DNA of 64,000 bases from Perca fluviatilis (lineage: Eukaryota; Chordata; Actinopteri; Perciformes; Percidae). The notes under the pieces are model-generated. The model saw only the letters and a program-made list of their open reading frames with translations, made no database searches and was not told the DNA's origin. Below, piece after piece: positions 28,560 through 35,966 of the stretch. Within the stretch, counting starts at the first letter, position 1; every line of letters starts with the position of its first letter. The position numbers and the translations under genes were made by a program. The stretch lies in the NCBI RefSeq assembly GCF_010015445.1, contig NC_053115.1, positions 5,439,576 through 5,503,575 of the forward strand, given 5' to 3'.

Positions 28560-29751
28560 TGTGTGTTACTCACGGGGCACAATGAACTCAATCTCCTTCG
28601 ATATGGCGGTCCCCAGTTTGTTTGAGGCGTAACAGCGATAGGTTCCCTGGTACTCTGTAAGGTTCCCATTATTGGGAATCACAAAGGTCCCAGAATTCTC
28701 CTCTTTCATCAGCCGGGGGTCTAGAGAGGGGTCGAATTCCTGGCCATTCTTCGTCCATCTGAATCTACATAAAAAAGCCAGTGTTGAAATGTCAGTTCCT
28801 TCAGCTTAATGCCGAACTTACACCAAACGACTTTTTAAGCGATTCCACTGTTGCAGACAAATTGCTAATATCGGGATGAAATCACGAGAGTCTTCCTAGA
28901 GTTGGGGCGCGCTCCTGTTGTCTCAATCGTCTGGTGTAAGGTGGTCATAAAACTCAGTCCGAGACTTTTTCCTGCCTTCTGGGCAGTGAAGTTAAATCAA
29001 TCAACATTGTTAAACAACCAATGGGTGCGCTCCATCCAGCACAAAACAGGAAGCAGCAAACCACTAGATCCAGTGTTGTTTATGGATCCTATGGCCCCGT
29101 ACTAAGCTTAACACTAAAAAGGTAAAAAAAAATTAAGATTTTAAACCTTCTGGTTAATTCTTTTGCAATGTGTGACCCCGCAAGCTCCCCAGTCTTTACA
29201 TATAATGACTGTCTTTAACGTTAGATGTGAGATGGTGTCAGACTTTAGTCTTTTCAAAGTCTGTTCAGAGACTTCTAGTGTATGGTAGGCATATGACTCT
29301 GGCATGCTCATTTTACAAAGTTCCAAACCAGAGCACACAAATACAACATGTTGGTGACCAACTTTTTTTTTTTCGTTTGTTATGGGTGTGTGTGTGTGTT
29401 TCTGGCTGCTAACAAGCTCTCCATCCTCTCTTCCTCCCATCTGAAGTGATGCAAGGCTCTGTACTCACTCTGGCTCGGGATTCCCTTTGGCTTCACACGT
29501 CATGGGGAAGCTCTCATCAAAAGGGAAGGCGATGAGAGAGCTGGGCGACTGAGCTGTGATGGTGGGCAGCTGCTCAACTGGGCAACAAACAAACAAGCAT
29601 GGAAATGTGAGAAACACAACACGGGCCTCAATACAGAACTTTATTCAGATAGATCATATTCAATGTGATACTGTGACAGTGGTTCCCAACCTTTTTGGCT
29701 TGTGACCCCTTAAAACAAAGCAATGTCTACTTGCGACCCCTCATCGCTGGT

Positions 29752-29848
<97 letters not shown>

Positions 29849-32103
29849 ATTGAACTTTTACTTTTCAGATTGTTTAATTTGAAGTATTTTAAGAAGCTTG
29901 AAGTAGTAAAAATGTCCAGTATCTAAAAAACCCAAAATTTGAGAAAAAAAAGAAAAGATAATTTTTAGATAATCATCATGAGACAACTCAGAGACATCTT
30001 GGGCCCCTTTAGGGGGTCTTGACCCGCAGGTTTGGAATCACTATGATGTTTTATTATCGTATGTCTCTACATGCAGATTTCTATCCCAAAACATTATTTG
30101 TCATAAAACACTGACAATAACTTTACTCAAAATAATAATAATGCTTACTTTATTTATCCCACCAAGAGAAATTACAGTGTTCTCACTCTGTTGTTATTAC
30201 ACCCATTACACACAGGCCTGAATTACACACACATGCTCAGTACCTACACATGCACTAATGGAGAGATGTCAGAGTGAGGGAGCTGCCCATGCAGTTGGGG
30301 GTTAGGTGCCTTGCTAAGAGCACCTTGGCAGCTACCAGTCCACCACCATACTTTGGTCCGTATGGGGACTTGAACCAGCAACCCTCCGGTTCCTAACCCA
30401 ACTTCCTACTGACTGAGTTACTGCCAACCCCATGTAAGCAACATGTGTATCACTTTGTCTATAGAGTTGATGATTTGCCATATAAATGAATCAGTCTTTT
30501 TGTTAGATTGGTTTAATTTTGACATAAAACTCTCATTTGTTCTCATATGATCTCACGATGACAGAGTTGTGACACGAACAAGGAACAAACACAACGCAAT
30601 GAGAATGAAGAGTACCGTGTGACCAAATGTAAAGGAAAATGAGGACATGCTATGATTTCTACAAGCTAAAATACCAGCATTATGGAGTCATGACTGATGA
30701 CACATGAGATTCAGATCCAACACATATGGCTGTAAGTAAAGCTGCTGCTGTGCTCCACAGCGAGCCAAAGAGATTAACAGAAGAGAGCCGAGGATGTCAC
30801 TAATACCAGCTACGCTATGGAAGAGCGAACTTACTGTTTATATGACTTAAAACTACAAAATCCATGGCAGCAAGGGGGAAACAAACAAAACAAAGAAAAA
30901 ACAGTCAGCAGTTTGGGAATAATCTTTTCATGTCACAAGCATTCTCTCGTTAAACCCTTTTAAACACACACATGAGTAATGCAAAAACAGAAGACTGAAT
31001 TAGATATTCTGACATCAGTGAACCCGAAAAATACATTTTGCCTTTTCAAAAATACCCAGTTTGAACTGTTTTTTTATCAAGCCCTTGAGAGATATTTCTG
31101 AATAATTTAGAGGAAAAGGGTTGGTGATGCGTTTCCAAGGAAACTGGGATACACGCAGATCCAACACAAGTGAAACAAAAACCCTGATTCAAACAAGATA
31201 ATAGGTGTAAATATATTCCATTCACAGAATGCTTGATGATAACAGTGTATAGTGTGATTTATTTGCCTCTAAATTATTCGACAAATTTTTTTTCTGATAA
31301 AAGCACTTCAAGATAAACCAAGGACAAGTTTTATGTAGATGAGACATTAACACGTTCAAAACTCCTTGTACATAGCCTTTCCTTGTTTATATATACAGTC
31401 TGCTGCATCTTCCTGCTTCATACATGACTTCCTTGAAGTAGCCTTTAATGTGTGTTTCATGAAAACAGTTACGTGTCTGTTAGGTCCAAATTCAGCCAAT
31501 TCATACCTAATTATTACACTGTAAAACATCAAACAGCAGTTCAGCGGAAACAAGTCATCTTTAATCGTTAACTTAATATAAATGTACAATTGTTTAATTT
31601 TTAGAGCCATTTTAGAACTAACATGGGCTGTCTGCCCTTAAGTCTTGATTTCATCTTTCTAAAGAAACGTGATCATCATATTATCAGCGCCATTAAGCAG
31701 ACTTCCCAGCATGCATTGCTTCAGGGTTAAAACTGTCCCGAAACCCTTCTTTGATTTATCTTGTAGTTTAAAGGAAGCATAGCCTACATGATAGAAACTT
31801 GCAGTGTGTAATTAACATGTATTCAAAGAGCTAATTGAATTGATTTGAATGTCTTGAGCTAACTTGTTTTTCTCAAGTTCAGTGAATTTAATTCAGTTGG
31901 TTTCACCTTTTCATAACCCATGAGACGAGTGAACAAATGATTCCACTTGACTTCATTAAAGTCACTTTTTGAAGGCATAGTACGTCAGGAAGTCAGCACT
32001 CACCTTCCAGTGGGATGTCAATGGCTGCAGTCGTATGAAAGACACAAATACAGGTGATCAAGCCCAGCACGGCGGCCAATAGTGGGCTCCTCTGCAACCT
32101 CAT
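823..32103 (-). CDS. chl1: Close homolog of L1 (L1-family neural cell adhesion molecule), spliced, 25 coding exons
   Basis: Joining 25 exons gives 3,618 nt, a multiple of three, encoding 1,205 residues and a TGA stop. This is close to mammalian CHL1 (about 1,208-1,224). Order: signal peptide (about 1-26), Ig1-Ig6 (about 34-610), FN1-FN4 (611-1015), divergent FN5 (1016-1069), transmembrane helix (about 1083-1104), tail of about 100 residues. The tail keeps HPD (1121-1123; in mammalian CHL1 this tripeptide binds Hsc70), [11 protein letters not shown], and SFIGEY (1180-1185), the L1-family ankyrin-binding motif. It lacks the RSLE insert seen in L1, NrCAM and neurofascin. Family knowledge: a cell-surface adhesion protein of neurons and glia, linking homophilic and heterophilic contacts to the spectrin-ankyrin skeleton in axon growth. 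Identification comes from recognising the family by eye. chl1a versus chl1b is not resolvable here. All introns are GT-AG. Confidence 0.95.
1544..1816. mobile_element. TTAA-flanked MITE, 273 bp
   Basis: Left end AGCTTTAGTGCGTA and right end (reverse complement) AGCTATCGTGCGTA form terminal inverted repeats. TTAA stands on both sides (1540-1543, 1817-1820). A TTAA target suggests the piggyBac or Kolobok superfamilies. No coding capacity. Confidence 0.7.
1992..2077 (+). repeat. tRNA-derived SINE head, truncated
   Basis: CCTTTGGTGTGGGAGATCT followed by GGGTTCAATTCCC, a polymerase III B box, matches the 5' part of widespread teleost tRNA SINEs. It ends abruptly where the next element begins. Confidence 0.6.
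2082..2588. mobile_element. Inverted-repeat DNA element of about 0.5 kb
   Basis: The ends form an imperfect inverted repeat of about 65 bp. The best part is AGAGTTAGATTAGAAGAT (from 2129) against its complement ending at 2547. Interior phrases such as TTAGCATAAAGAC and TATGTGCCGGA are familiar from an abundant fish repeat. Non-coding. Confidence 0.6.
3328..3400 (-). CDS. chl1: chl1 coding exon 24: proximal cytoplasmic tail
   Basis: Residues 1114-1138. [14 protein letters not shown] keeps the HPD tripeptide. The family's FGEY reads FCEY here (TGT at residue 1135). No RSLE-like exon lies between this and the last exon in frame, as in mammalian CHL1. Acceptor GAGCAG, donor ACAG|GTAAGC. Confidence 0.92.
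4357..4488 (-). CDS. chl1: chl1 coding exon 23: juxtamembrane and transmembrane helix
   Basis: Residues 1070-1114. [17 protein letters not shown] is identical in character to mammalian CHL1. The helix spans about 1083-1104 and ends at [10 protein letters not shown], the positive-inside stop. Acceptor TCTCCTCAG, donor TCCG|GTAGGT. Confidence 0.95.
4887..5048 (-). CDS. chl1: chl1 coding exon 22: divergent FN5
   Basis: Residues 1016-1070. [40 protein letters not shown] align with the partial fifth FN domain of CHL1 (IVRLMTKNW, DNDSIFQDVI). Acceptor TGCACAG, donor ACAG|GTGAGG. Confidence 0.92.
5995..6290. repeat. Fragment of an abundant fish interspersed repeat
   Basis: GATTAATCATTTAGTCTTTG and ATGTCAGAAAATAGTGAAAA correspond, in opposite orientation, to the repeat at 40975-42931. 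Confidence 0.5.
7464..8082. mobile_element. hAT-type foldback element (619 bp) with perfect 8-bp target duplication
   Basis: The element begins GGTAACACTTTACTTGA and ends with its reverse complement. The arms continue as an inverted repeat almost to the centre near 7815, built from many TGACATTAA and GTCATGAC words. AAGATTTT flanks both ends (7456-7463, 8083-8090). An 8-bp duplication is typical of hAT. It is non-autonomous and has no transposase. Confidence 0.85.
10728..10907 (-). CDS. chl1: chl1 coding exon 21: FN4, second half
   Basis: Residues 956-1016. [38 protein letters not shown]. The flanking introns (4.1 and 5.7 kb) are the longest between coding exons. Acceptor CCATCTAG, donor ACAA|GTGAGT. 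Confidence 0.94.
11414..11475. repeat. (AT)n microsatellite
   Basis: About 30 AT units with one interruption (TAAATA), in an intron. Confidence 0.95.
12950..13310. mobile_element. hAT-like MITE, copy 1 (361 bp)
   Basis: ACAAAGTT occurs directly before (12942-12949) and after (13311-13318), an 8-bp duplication. The element starts AGTCTCGCATTGCCAGACC and has a subterminal hairpin (CCAGACC/GGTCTGG). A second copy lies at 37352-37760. Confidence 0.75.
13330..13590. repeat. Interspersed repeat remnant
   Basis: Phrases TGGGAGCAGTGGGCAGC, GGGGACCAACTCCAG and GGTGGGAGGAAACTGGA belong to a widespread fish repeat. Class not determined. Confidence 0.5.
15027..15149 (-). CDS. chl1: chl1 coding exon 20: FN4, first half
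   Basis: Residues 915-956. [37 protein letters not shown]. Acceptor CCCCACAG, donor CTCA|GTACGT. Confidence 0.94.
15283..15487 (-). CDS. chl1: chl1 coding exon 19: FN3, second half
   Basis: Residues 847-915. [10 protein letters not shown] (CHL1: INWWKTKSLL), [27 protein letters not shown]. Acceptor CTAATGCAG, donor GGAG|GTAGGA. Confidence 0.94.
15778..16195. mobile_element. PIF/Harbinger-like MITE (418 bp)
   Basis: Ends AGCCCTATTTGCACG and CGTGCAAATAGGGCT are perfect 15-bp inverted repeats. TTA flanks both sides (15775-15777, 16196-16198). A 3-bp TTA/TAA duplication is characteristic of PIF/Harbinger. Confidence 0.75.
16370..16482 (-). CDS. chl1: chl1 coding exon 18: FN3, first half
   Basis: Residues 809-846. 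[21 protein letters not shown], then HGHLGGYR just before the conserved INWW. Acceptor GCCTCCGCAG, donor AGG|GTAATA, phase 0. Confidence 0.92.
17812..18034 (-). CDS. chl1: chl1 coding exon 17: FN2, second half
   Basis: Residues 735-809. [19 protein letters not shown] and [19 protein letters not shown], then GYSGED, which matches the CHL1 end of FN2. Acceptor ATTATTCAG, donor GACT|GTGAGT. Confidence 0.94.
18818..18888 (-). CDS. chl1: chl1 coding exon 16: FN2, first half
   Basis: Residues 711-734. [13 protein letters not shown] to MDINWE. Acceptor TTTCTCCAG, donor GGAG|GTAAGA, ending phase 0. Confidence 0.93.
19100..19297 (-). CDS. chl1: chl1 coding exon 15: FN1, second half
   Basis: Residues 645-711. 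[35 protein letters not shown], ending YKTPPA. The donor is weak (GGCAG|GTCCGA) but is fixed by phase and by the TPPA|APD junction of the family. Confidence 0.93.
19614..19715 (-). CDS. chl1: chl1 coding exon 14: FN1, first half
   Basis: Residues 611-645. [13 protein letters not shown] is the classic Ig6-to-FN1 hinge of the L1 family, followed by [13 protein letters not shown]. Acceptor GTTTTCAG, donor ACAG|GTAAAA. Confidence 0.94.
20074..20198 (-). CDS. chl1: chl1 coding exon 13: Ig6, second half
   Basis: Residues 569-611. [13 protein letters not shown] and [14 protein letters not shown] carry the second cysteine; the family pattern DxGxYxC is intact. Acceptor GTCGGCAG, donor TTAG|GTGAGC, phase 1. 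Confidence 0.94.
20310..20475 (-). CDS. chl1: chl1 coding exon 12: Ig6, first half
   Basis: Residues 514-569. [35 protein letters not shown]. Where mammalian CHL1 has the integrin-linked DGEA motif in this domain, the sequence reads DDMK. The acceptor TGTGGAAG is purine-rich just before the cut, but phase and homology leave no alternative. Donor CAAG|GTAGGA. Confidence 0.9.
20556..20722 (-). CDS. chl1: chl1 coding exon 11: Ig5, second half
   Basis: Residues 458-514. [16 protein letters not shown] and [12 protein letters not shown] give the second cysteine. Acceptor TTTTCCAG, donor AAAG|GTAAAC, phase 1. Confidence 0.93.
21026..21137 (-). CDS. chl1: chl1 coding exon 10: Ig5, first half
   Basis: Residues 421-458. 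[18 protein letters not shown], with the first Ig5 cysteine in [10 protein letters not shown]. The core Trp codon is split over the next junction (TG|G). Donor ACTTG|GTAAGT, phase 2. Confidence 0.93.
22062..22202 (-). CDS. chl1: chl1 coding exon 9: Ig4, second half
   Basis: Residues 374-421. [12 protein letters not shown], then [20 protein letters not shown], the second Ig4 cysteine and the CHL1-like G strand. Acceptor CTTTACAG, donor ATGA|GTAAGT. Confidence 0.94.
22288..23121. repeat. Intronic duplicate, copy A (derived)
   Basis: The outer segments of copy A match copy B (23553-24163), including TAGCGCTCAGTA, AAAGGTTTTAAA and the stretch that in B covers the exon 8 donor. The homology ends with seven bases of exon 8 (CTGCAGG). 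Copy A is interrupted by a TTAA-flanked element. Confidence 0.8.
22436..23067. mobile_element. TTAA-flanked DNA element (632 bp) in copy A
   Basis: Terminal repeats AGCGCCCATATTATG and AGTGCCCATATTATG (reverse complement), with TTAA on each side (22432-22435, 23068-23071). The uninterrupted site is preserved in copy B as GGTTTTAAATAGTG. The target suggests Kolobok or piggyBac. Confidence 0.85.
23201..23548. mobile_element. hAT MITE (348 bp), family with GCTGGGCGATATGG end
   Basis: ACAGCAAG is present on both sides (23193-23200, 23549-23556). The element starts TAGAGCTGGGCGATATGG and ends CCATATATTGCCTA. It separates the two intronic duplicates. Confidence 0.8.
23553..24163. repeat. Intronic duplicate, copy B (original, abuts exon 8)
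   Basis: This is the parental copy, since it runs continuously into exon 8. It contains a hAT MITE absent from copy A. Confidence 0.8.
23620..24011. mobile_element. hAT MITE (392 bp) in copy B
   Basis: TATGTTGT flanks both ends (23612-23619, 24012-24019). Ends TAGGGCTGGGTACC and ACACAGCCCTA. Copy A retains the empty site, TTATGTTGTATTC, near 22350. Confidence 0.9.
24157..24288 (-). CDS. chl1: chl1 coding exon 8: Ig4, first half
   Basis: Residues 330-374. [27 protein letters not shown]. The donor is the non-consensus CAGG|GTCAGT. The last 7 exon bases and the donor region are duplicated about 1 kb downstream at 23,113-23,119. Acceptor CTTCTCAG, phase 1. Confidence 0.93.
24965..25140. repeat. 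Interspersed repeat fragment
   Basis: ATTTATATAGCGCTTTTCTA, CTCAAAGCACTTTA and CCATTCACCATTCACACAC are recognisable from an abundant fish repeat. Boundaries approximate. Confidence 0.45.
25405..25586 (-). CDS. chl1: chl1 coding exon 7: Ig3, remainder
   Basis: Residues 269-330. [11 protein letters not shown] and [14 protein letters not shown] provide the core Trp and second cysteine. Acceptor TTCTGTTAG, donor GAAG|GTAACT, phase 1. Confidence 0.94.
25752..25863 (-). CDS. chl1: chl1 coding exon 6: Ig2-Ig3 linker and start of Ig3
   Basis: Residues 232-269. [12 protein letters not shown] matches the RKPKLL linker of CHL1, followed by LKLECIAEG with the first Ig3 cysteine. Acceptor CTTCCTTAG, donor GATT|GTAAGT, phase 2. 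Confidence 0.93.
26017..26043 (-). CDS. chl1: Candidate optional 27-nt exon between Ig2 and Ig3
   Basis: A CTCCATTTCAG acceptor and a GTAAGT donor bound 27 nt in phase 1, adding nine residues (KKSDMSPES) between Ig2 and Ig3. Mammalian CHL1 has an alternatively spliced hydrophilic linker here. The splice sites are strong, so I favour real use, constitutive or alternative. Including it makes the protein 1,214 residues. Confidence 0.7.
26339..26509 (-). CDS. chl1: chl1 coding exon 5: Ig2, second half
   Basis: Residues 175-232. [10 protein letters not shown] and [17 protein letters not shown] are near-identical to CHL1 and carry the second Ig2 cysteine. Acceptor TGTGCTCAG, donor ACAA|GTAGGT, phase 1. 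Confidence 0.95.
26660..27315. repeat. Interspersed fish repeat, itself interrupted
   Basis: AAGTACATTTACTCAAGT near the left end and GGACTTTTACTTGTAATGGA near the right belong to one common family. The segment 26880-27045 (ending AAGGTTGGAAATCACTGA) looks like an inserted hAT-type piece related to 29682-30046. Confidence 0.5.
27814..27936 (-). CDS. chl1: chl1 coding exon 4: Ig2, first half
   Basis: Residues 134-175. [12 protein letters not shown], the cysteine in [17 protein letters not shown] and the core Trp are the Ig2 hallmarks of CHL1. Acceptor TTTTCTAG, donor ATCA|GTAAGT, phase 1 at both ends. Confidence 0.94.
28501..28557. repeat. (CA)28 microsatellite next to the exon 3 donor
   Basis: On the transcribed strand this is (TG)n beginning 16 nt inside the intron. 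Confidence 0.98.
28574..28764 (-). CDS. chl1: chl1 coding exon 3: Ig1, second half
   Basis: Residues 70-134. The core Trp lies in FRWTKNG and the second cysteine (Cys114) in [13 protein letters not shown], which closely matches mammalian CHL1. The exon ends at EIEFIVP. Acceptor TTTATGTAG, donor GTGAGT. The intron carries a (TG)n tract starting 16 nt after the donor. Confidence 0.95.
28817..28940. repeat. Short inverted-repeat element
   Basis: CTTACACCAAACGA at the left is mirrored by TCGTCTGGTGTAAG at the right. Probably a small MITE remnant; no clear target duplication. Confidence 0.4.
29469..29577 (-). CDS. chl1: chl1 coding exon 2: Ig1, first half
   Basis: Residues 34-70. [10 protein letters not shown] leads into the B-strand [14 protein letters not shown]; Cys61 is the first Ig1 disulfide cysteine. 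Acceptor TTGCCCAG, donor CCAGA|GTGAGT, ending phase 2. Confidence 0.93.
29682..30046. mobile_element. hAT-type repeat interrupted by (AT)n
   Basis: GTGGTTCCCAACCTTTTTGG at the left and CAGGTTTGGAATCACTAT at the right are inverted relatives, as in Charlie/Tip100-like non-autonomous elements. I could not define a target duplication. Confidence 0.55.
29761..29846. repeat. (AT)43 microsatellite
   Basis: Nearly pure AT dinucleotides inside the hAT-type repeat, in the intron before exon 2. Confidence 0.97.
30131..30436 (-). mobile_element. tRNA-derived SINE, minus strand
   Basis: On the minus strand, TAACTCAGTCAGTAGG resembles an A box and GGTTCAAGTCC fits the B box consensus GGTTCRANNCC. The far end runs into AATAAAGTAAGC and a short ATT tail. 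Confidence 0.6.
30835..30852 (-). CDS. chl1: Candidate optional 18-nt mini-exon between signal peptide and Ig1
   Basis: A TTTGTAG acceptor and a GTAAGT donor frame exactly 18 nt. Spliced between exons 1 and 2 (both phase 1) it adds VLSHIN and keeps frame. L1CAM has a neuron-specific mini-exon (YEGHH) and other family members have short optional exons at this same position. The acceptor lacks a strong polypyrimidine tract, as is common for microexons. Use is unproven; the frame is intact without it. Confidence 0.5.
32004..32103 (-). CDS. chl1: chl1 coding exon 1: start codon and signal peptide
   Basis: The 100 nt encode residues 1-34. [16 protein letters not shown] begins a hydrophobic core ending near TTAA, then mature IDIPLE, like the EIPL start of mammalian CHL1. 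The ATG context is AACCATGA. The donor is GGAAG|GTGAGT, phase 1. No earlier in-frame ATG exists in the exon. Confidence 0.93.
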
Positions 32104-32197
32104 GGTTTCTCCTTGACTCTTGTATGTCCTCAAGAAACGAACGCTCTCTCCTACTCAGTCCTTAGTTCATTTCTCTGGCGCGCTGAAGATGCAGTAC
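32104..32197 (-). other. chl1: 5'UTR part of the first coding exon
   Basis: A strong acceptor (CTTCTCTCACAG) ends at 32,198, so the exon holding the start codon begins at 32,197 with 94 nt of 5'UTR. At least one further noncoding exon must therefore lie upstream, beyond 32.2 kb or outside the window; I could not locate it. The leader contains a two-codon upstream ORF at 32,162-32,170. Confidence 0.7.
32162..32170 (-). promoter_or_regulatory. Minimal upstream ORF (ATG AAC TAA) in the chl1 leader
   Basis: Start, one codon and stop occur 58 nt before the main ATG. A uORF this short could reduce scanning to the main start or allow efficient reinitiation. The sequence is certain; its use is inferred. 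Confidence 0.35.
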
Positions 32198-34588
32198 CTG
32201 TGAGAGAAGCACAGACGGAGGCCCCATGAATCCACCCACGCGCTGGCAGACAGAAAAGCAAACCCCAAACACAACGAATCCCCCGTGACTGGCAGCCCGA
32301 CTGCTCTCTGCTCAGCCAGGCATAACTAGGCACACCGCACATTTTCATTTGCATCAACAGGGACTCTGTTTTGCGCTAGTAAAAATTTTGCTATGACAAA
32401 GAAATATTCACAATAAAGCCTCCTATCACCCCTTTCCCCTGGGATTCAGCTTGTTTTGTAGTTTGATGTCTGTGGAAGTGGGTAGCGGAAAAAGTATTTT
32501 CCATGCGACAATGGAAATAAATAAACAAATGAAGGAGACTGTGTATTTATAAATGCATGGCAGATGTTCAGCATTACTGAAAGAAAAGGCATTTATTCCA
32601 AAACCAAGCCAAGATTGAAATCAACATTACCATCAAAGTTAATTTGGCCGATTTAATCACGGTGCCGTTTCCATCTCTGCCTGCATGTTTCTGATAACAA
32701 TGACTCAAAGAGATTAACATTGCAGTTACACATTTATCTATTATTGCAGCAAACATTGCTGCCCGAGGGGTGTGTGAGGCATAAATAGCATACATAGTTA
32801 ACAGTCAGAGTACAGAGTGGATCATTTTCCAGCTAACAGACCAGAGTCTGGACCATAATGAGTACATGATCGGTCGAGAGTGCAGAACTGGAGGAGGAAG
32901 GAGGACGGAAAAGAGCGATGTATGGGAATTGTACTGCCTATATTGTGGCAGTGCTCTGTACACCCTCTGGGGTGTCAGTTCATTAGTCTCCCTCGTGTTG
33001 GCTGGGACCCAGCTCGGTGGGGTATGCTGGAGTAATTAGCGGAACAGCTAACAAACACCATAATGACAAAAAGAGAAATAATAGCAAAACATTTAGCTGA
33101 ATGTGACTTCATAAAGCCGTTGTTGTACAGGGACGTTTGCTGGTGTTCATGTAAAACAGTACTGGTTTAACATACAAGGAGCATCTCAATGATAAAAGTC
33201 CAGCAATTGCAACAGTAACTAGTGGGTGCTCAACCAGCCATACAATATCTAGAGAAGAGCTCGCTGGTCACAATGGTGCTTGAATCCAACTCTGGCTTCT
33301 TTTCTTGCTGCCTTAACCAATTCAATAAATAACTCTGAGGCCAAACTCCGGTTCAGGAGATGTAATTAATTAATTGACACTAGAACAAAGGAGTCGATTT
33401 CATTCATTTGGTGCAGATCTGTTGTCAGATGAACTTGCACTCTGAACTTTTCAACCATGCCTCATGGTAATGGTATTAACTTTGTCTGTGACTCAATACT
33501 GGCTTTCTGAACCATTGTGACCCCTGCCCCACCCACCTACAGCATCACCAACAAGGCTCGAGACTCTGAGTGTGCTATACATTATATACACCCACCCCAC
33601 TCAATCACAATTCAGGCCTATTGACTTTTTTCCAACTATAGGTTGGTGTCTCAGATTTATAAGTCGTGCAGAAAAATGCCTTAGGCTTTCCTTTGTTTCA
33701 GTCTTTCCCAGACATGGTGATTTATGTTGCTAAACACAGATTCAAATCAAAAGGTAAGGGCTTTGTGCTAATTGGCTTGTGTTTTGTTGGTAAGATTGGC
33801 CTGGTTAAGAGAAGAGGGAAGGGGGAGGTTACAATCCCCACAAGACAATGTTTTCTCCTTGTCCTATTGTGCTGGCAAAAATCCTTTCCCAACCTAATAC
33901 CACCTTAGACGGATTAAATTGTTCAAACCGTGCTTGATCATTTGCCATCTGATTTAATTTGTTCTCCCCTCGTTAAACATTTATTGAAAACCAGCACGGC
34001 CATCTGGTTGAGGGAGTTCCACTTTTGGGGCTTAACTGCTGCGGGTCATGATGTCTACATTCATAGGGTATGGGGACTATTGGACCTATATGATGCACAC
34101 GAGAGGGCCCCCTCAAGCTCGCTTGATTTACAGACTGCGGGCTGTAATCCCCGCCCATTTCAGCAGCGATCACACCAGCCTGAGATTGATGAAGCTGGCA
34201 GGAGGTTAAAAGCTGCTCACTGTGGGAAGGCTATTATGAACCCTAACCTTCCTTAGGCGAGGCTCAGAGGGGACAGAAGCTCTGCAATGGAGGAGGCATG
34301 GAGAGGGAACCAAAGACATTTGGGCCAAATGAAATCTGCCTTCTTACTTTAAAGCTCTCTCTGAGTGACGGATGTAGAGCACTCTCTGACAAACTTTCCC
34401 CTTGTCAACAACACCAACTCTCTTTCGAATGTAGAGCAGTTTGGTACAAAGGCATTGTAACCTAATTTTTCCCATCATCATTAATGCCTTTGCCACAGTA
34501 AAGAGCTACCCAGACAAATTTTCAAATTTCCCAAATCCTGTCATGAGCAAATTATGAGATAAAAGCTTCACTTTACAGAGGAATTTCA

Positions 34589-34622
<34 letters not shown>

Positions 34623-35673
34623 TATTCTCCCAAGTTTTTTGTATCTAAGTGACTTATGGGAAAAACTTTTTTTTTGCAGAGCCCGGCAGCTGCGAACCAG
34701 GCTGCAATGTAATCCTATGGGGAAATTATGAACCATCATGTAGCTCCACTAGGCCTACCTTTAGTGCTATAGCCACAACTTTAGCCTGTCTGTATCCAAA
34801 GGTATATGATCTACCTAAGGTCTATGAAAGCTGTGCGACGTGTAGCATGACATTTTCTTGGCACAATTCGGAAATGCGCAACTGAAAATCTTTTAGATAA
34901 CATAAAGCTATGCTTTCTGTACTCACACACAACAAACTCTCTTTCCATCTTTCTCACAACACTCTTACTGAAATTCCCCTTTAATGCTGGACATGCAAGA
35001 ATGTATCTTGATCATTTTTTTAATAGCATCATTATTGATATACATCATGATAAAAATGTAATTATGATTTATGTTGATCCTAAAGTTTCTCTCTATGTTG
35101 TCAGTCTAAAAACATTAATCCCAGTGTGTATCATGGGTCAGTTTTGTATCAGTTAAAATCCCCCATTTTCGACAGCACCATGCCATTTGCCATTAAAATA
35201 GTAAAACATATGGTGTGTATTCTGTTAATGAAGTTAAAGCACATAGTAATGTTCCAGTTTATTTGATTCTGTTTCATGTTGGACCTTTGCTGCCGAGCCC
35301 CATTACGAACTGCCTCATCCACTGAGTTTGTAAATTGAGCTTTAAGTAGTCAAAGAATCCCCAATCCACTGATGTCTTCTTGCTTTGTTTTTAACAGTTC
35401 TTTCCATTTAAGAGCTATTGGAGTACAGAAGGAGATTCCTCAGAGGAAGACTTCATTTCTCTCACATCCAACTTTTGATACCAAAACAACTGCATGTGTT
35501 TAGCTGACTAAACCAACAACGCTCTACTTATTTGGGGAACTGGGCTTTCAGTTCCTAAAGAAATGCCATACAGATGGTTAGAAATACAGTTTGTAGCTCT
35601 GTCTCTGCGTGATATGAGCATTATGTTGTTAATAATGTAATATTTAACATTTTTCATATAAAGAAAATGTTTG
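32198..35673. other. Upstream non-coding stretch, first part
   Basis: No exon, RNA gene or clear transposon is supported here apart from an (AT)n tract at 34590-34621. It is either chl1 first intron or upstream intergenic DNA. Open frames at 33930-34256 and elsewhere match nothing I know. Confidence 0.6.
34590..34621. repeat. (AT)n microsatellite
   Basis: About 16 AT units. Confidence 0.95.
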
Positions 35674-35681
35674 ATGGCGAC

Positions 35682-35966
35682 TAGGCATGGGCCGGTATGA
35701 GATTCTGATGGTATGATAACCTATTGCGTGAATTGCAATTACAGCTTTAAAGTGTATTATTTTTGAAATGTCTGGGTAAAAAACTTTTTTTTCCCATTGA
35801 ACACAATGTATTTTAATTTTGAACACACTGGCAGGGAGAGGGATTTCTAAACTGCACTTGTTGTCCTTGACGACTCATAAAAAACAGCTCATGCCGCAGG
35901 TTTTGGAACCGTGACTTTTTCAAACCGCGGCATACCTTGAAACCAGTAACCACCGGCCCATGCCAA
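35682..35966. mobile_element. hAT-like MITE (285 bp)
   Basis: Ends TAGGCATGGGCCGGT and TTGGCATGGGCCGGT (reverse complement). Flanks ATGGCGAC and ATAGCGAC match at 7 of 8 positions, consistent with an aged 8-bp duplication. Confidence 0.65.

Noticed and set aside
823..32103. Gene could be L1CAM, NrCAM or neurofascin
   Set aside because: No RSLE insert follows the tail tyrosine, and [11 protein letters not shown], the HPD motif, LHPD context, DYCCFAAFP and INWW spacing fit CHL1 best.
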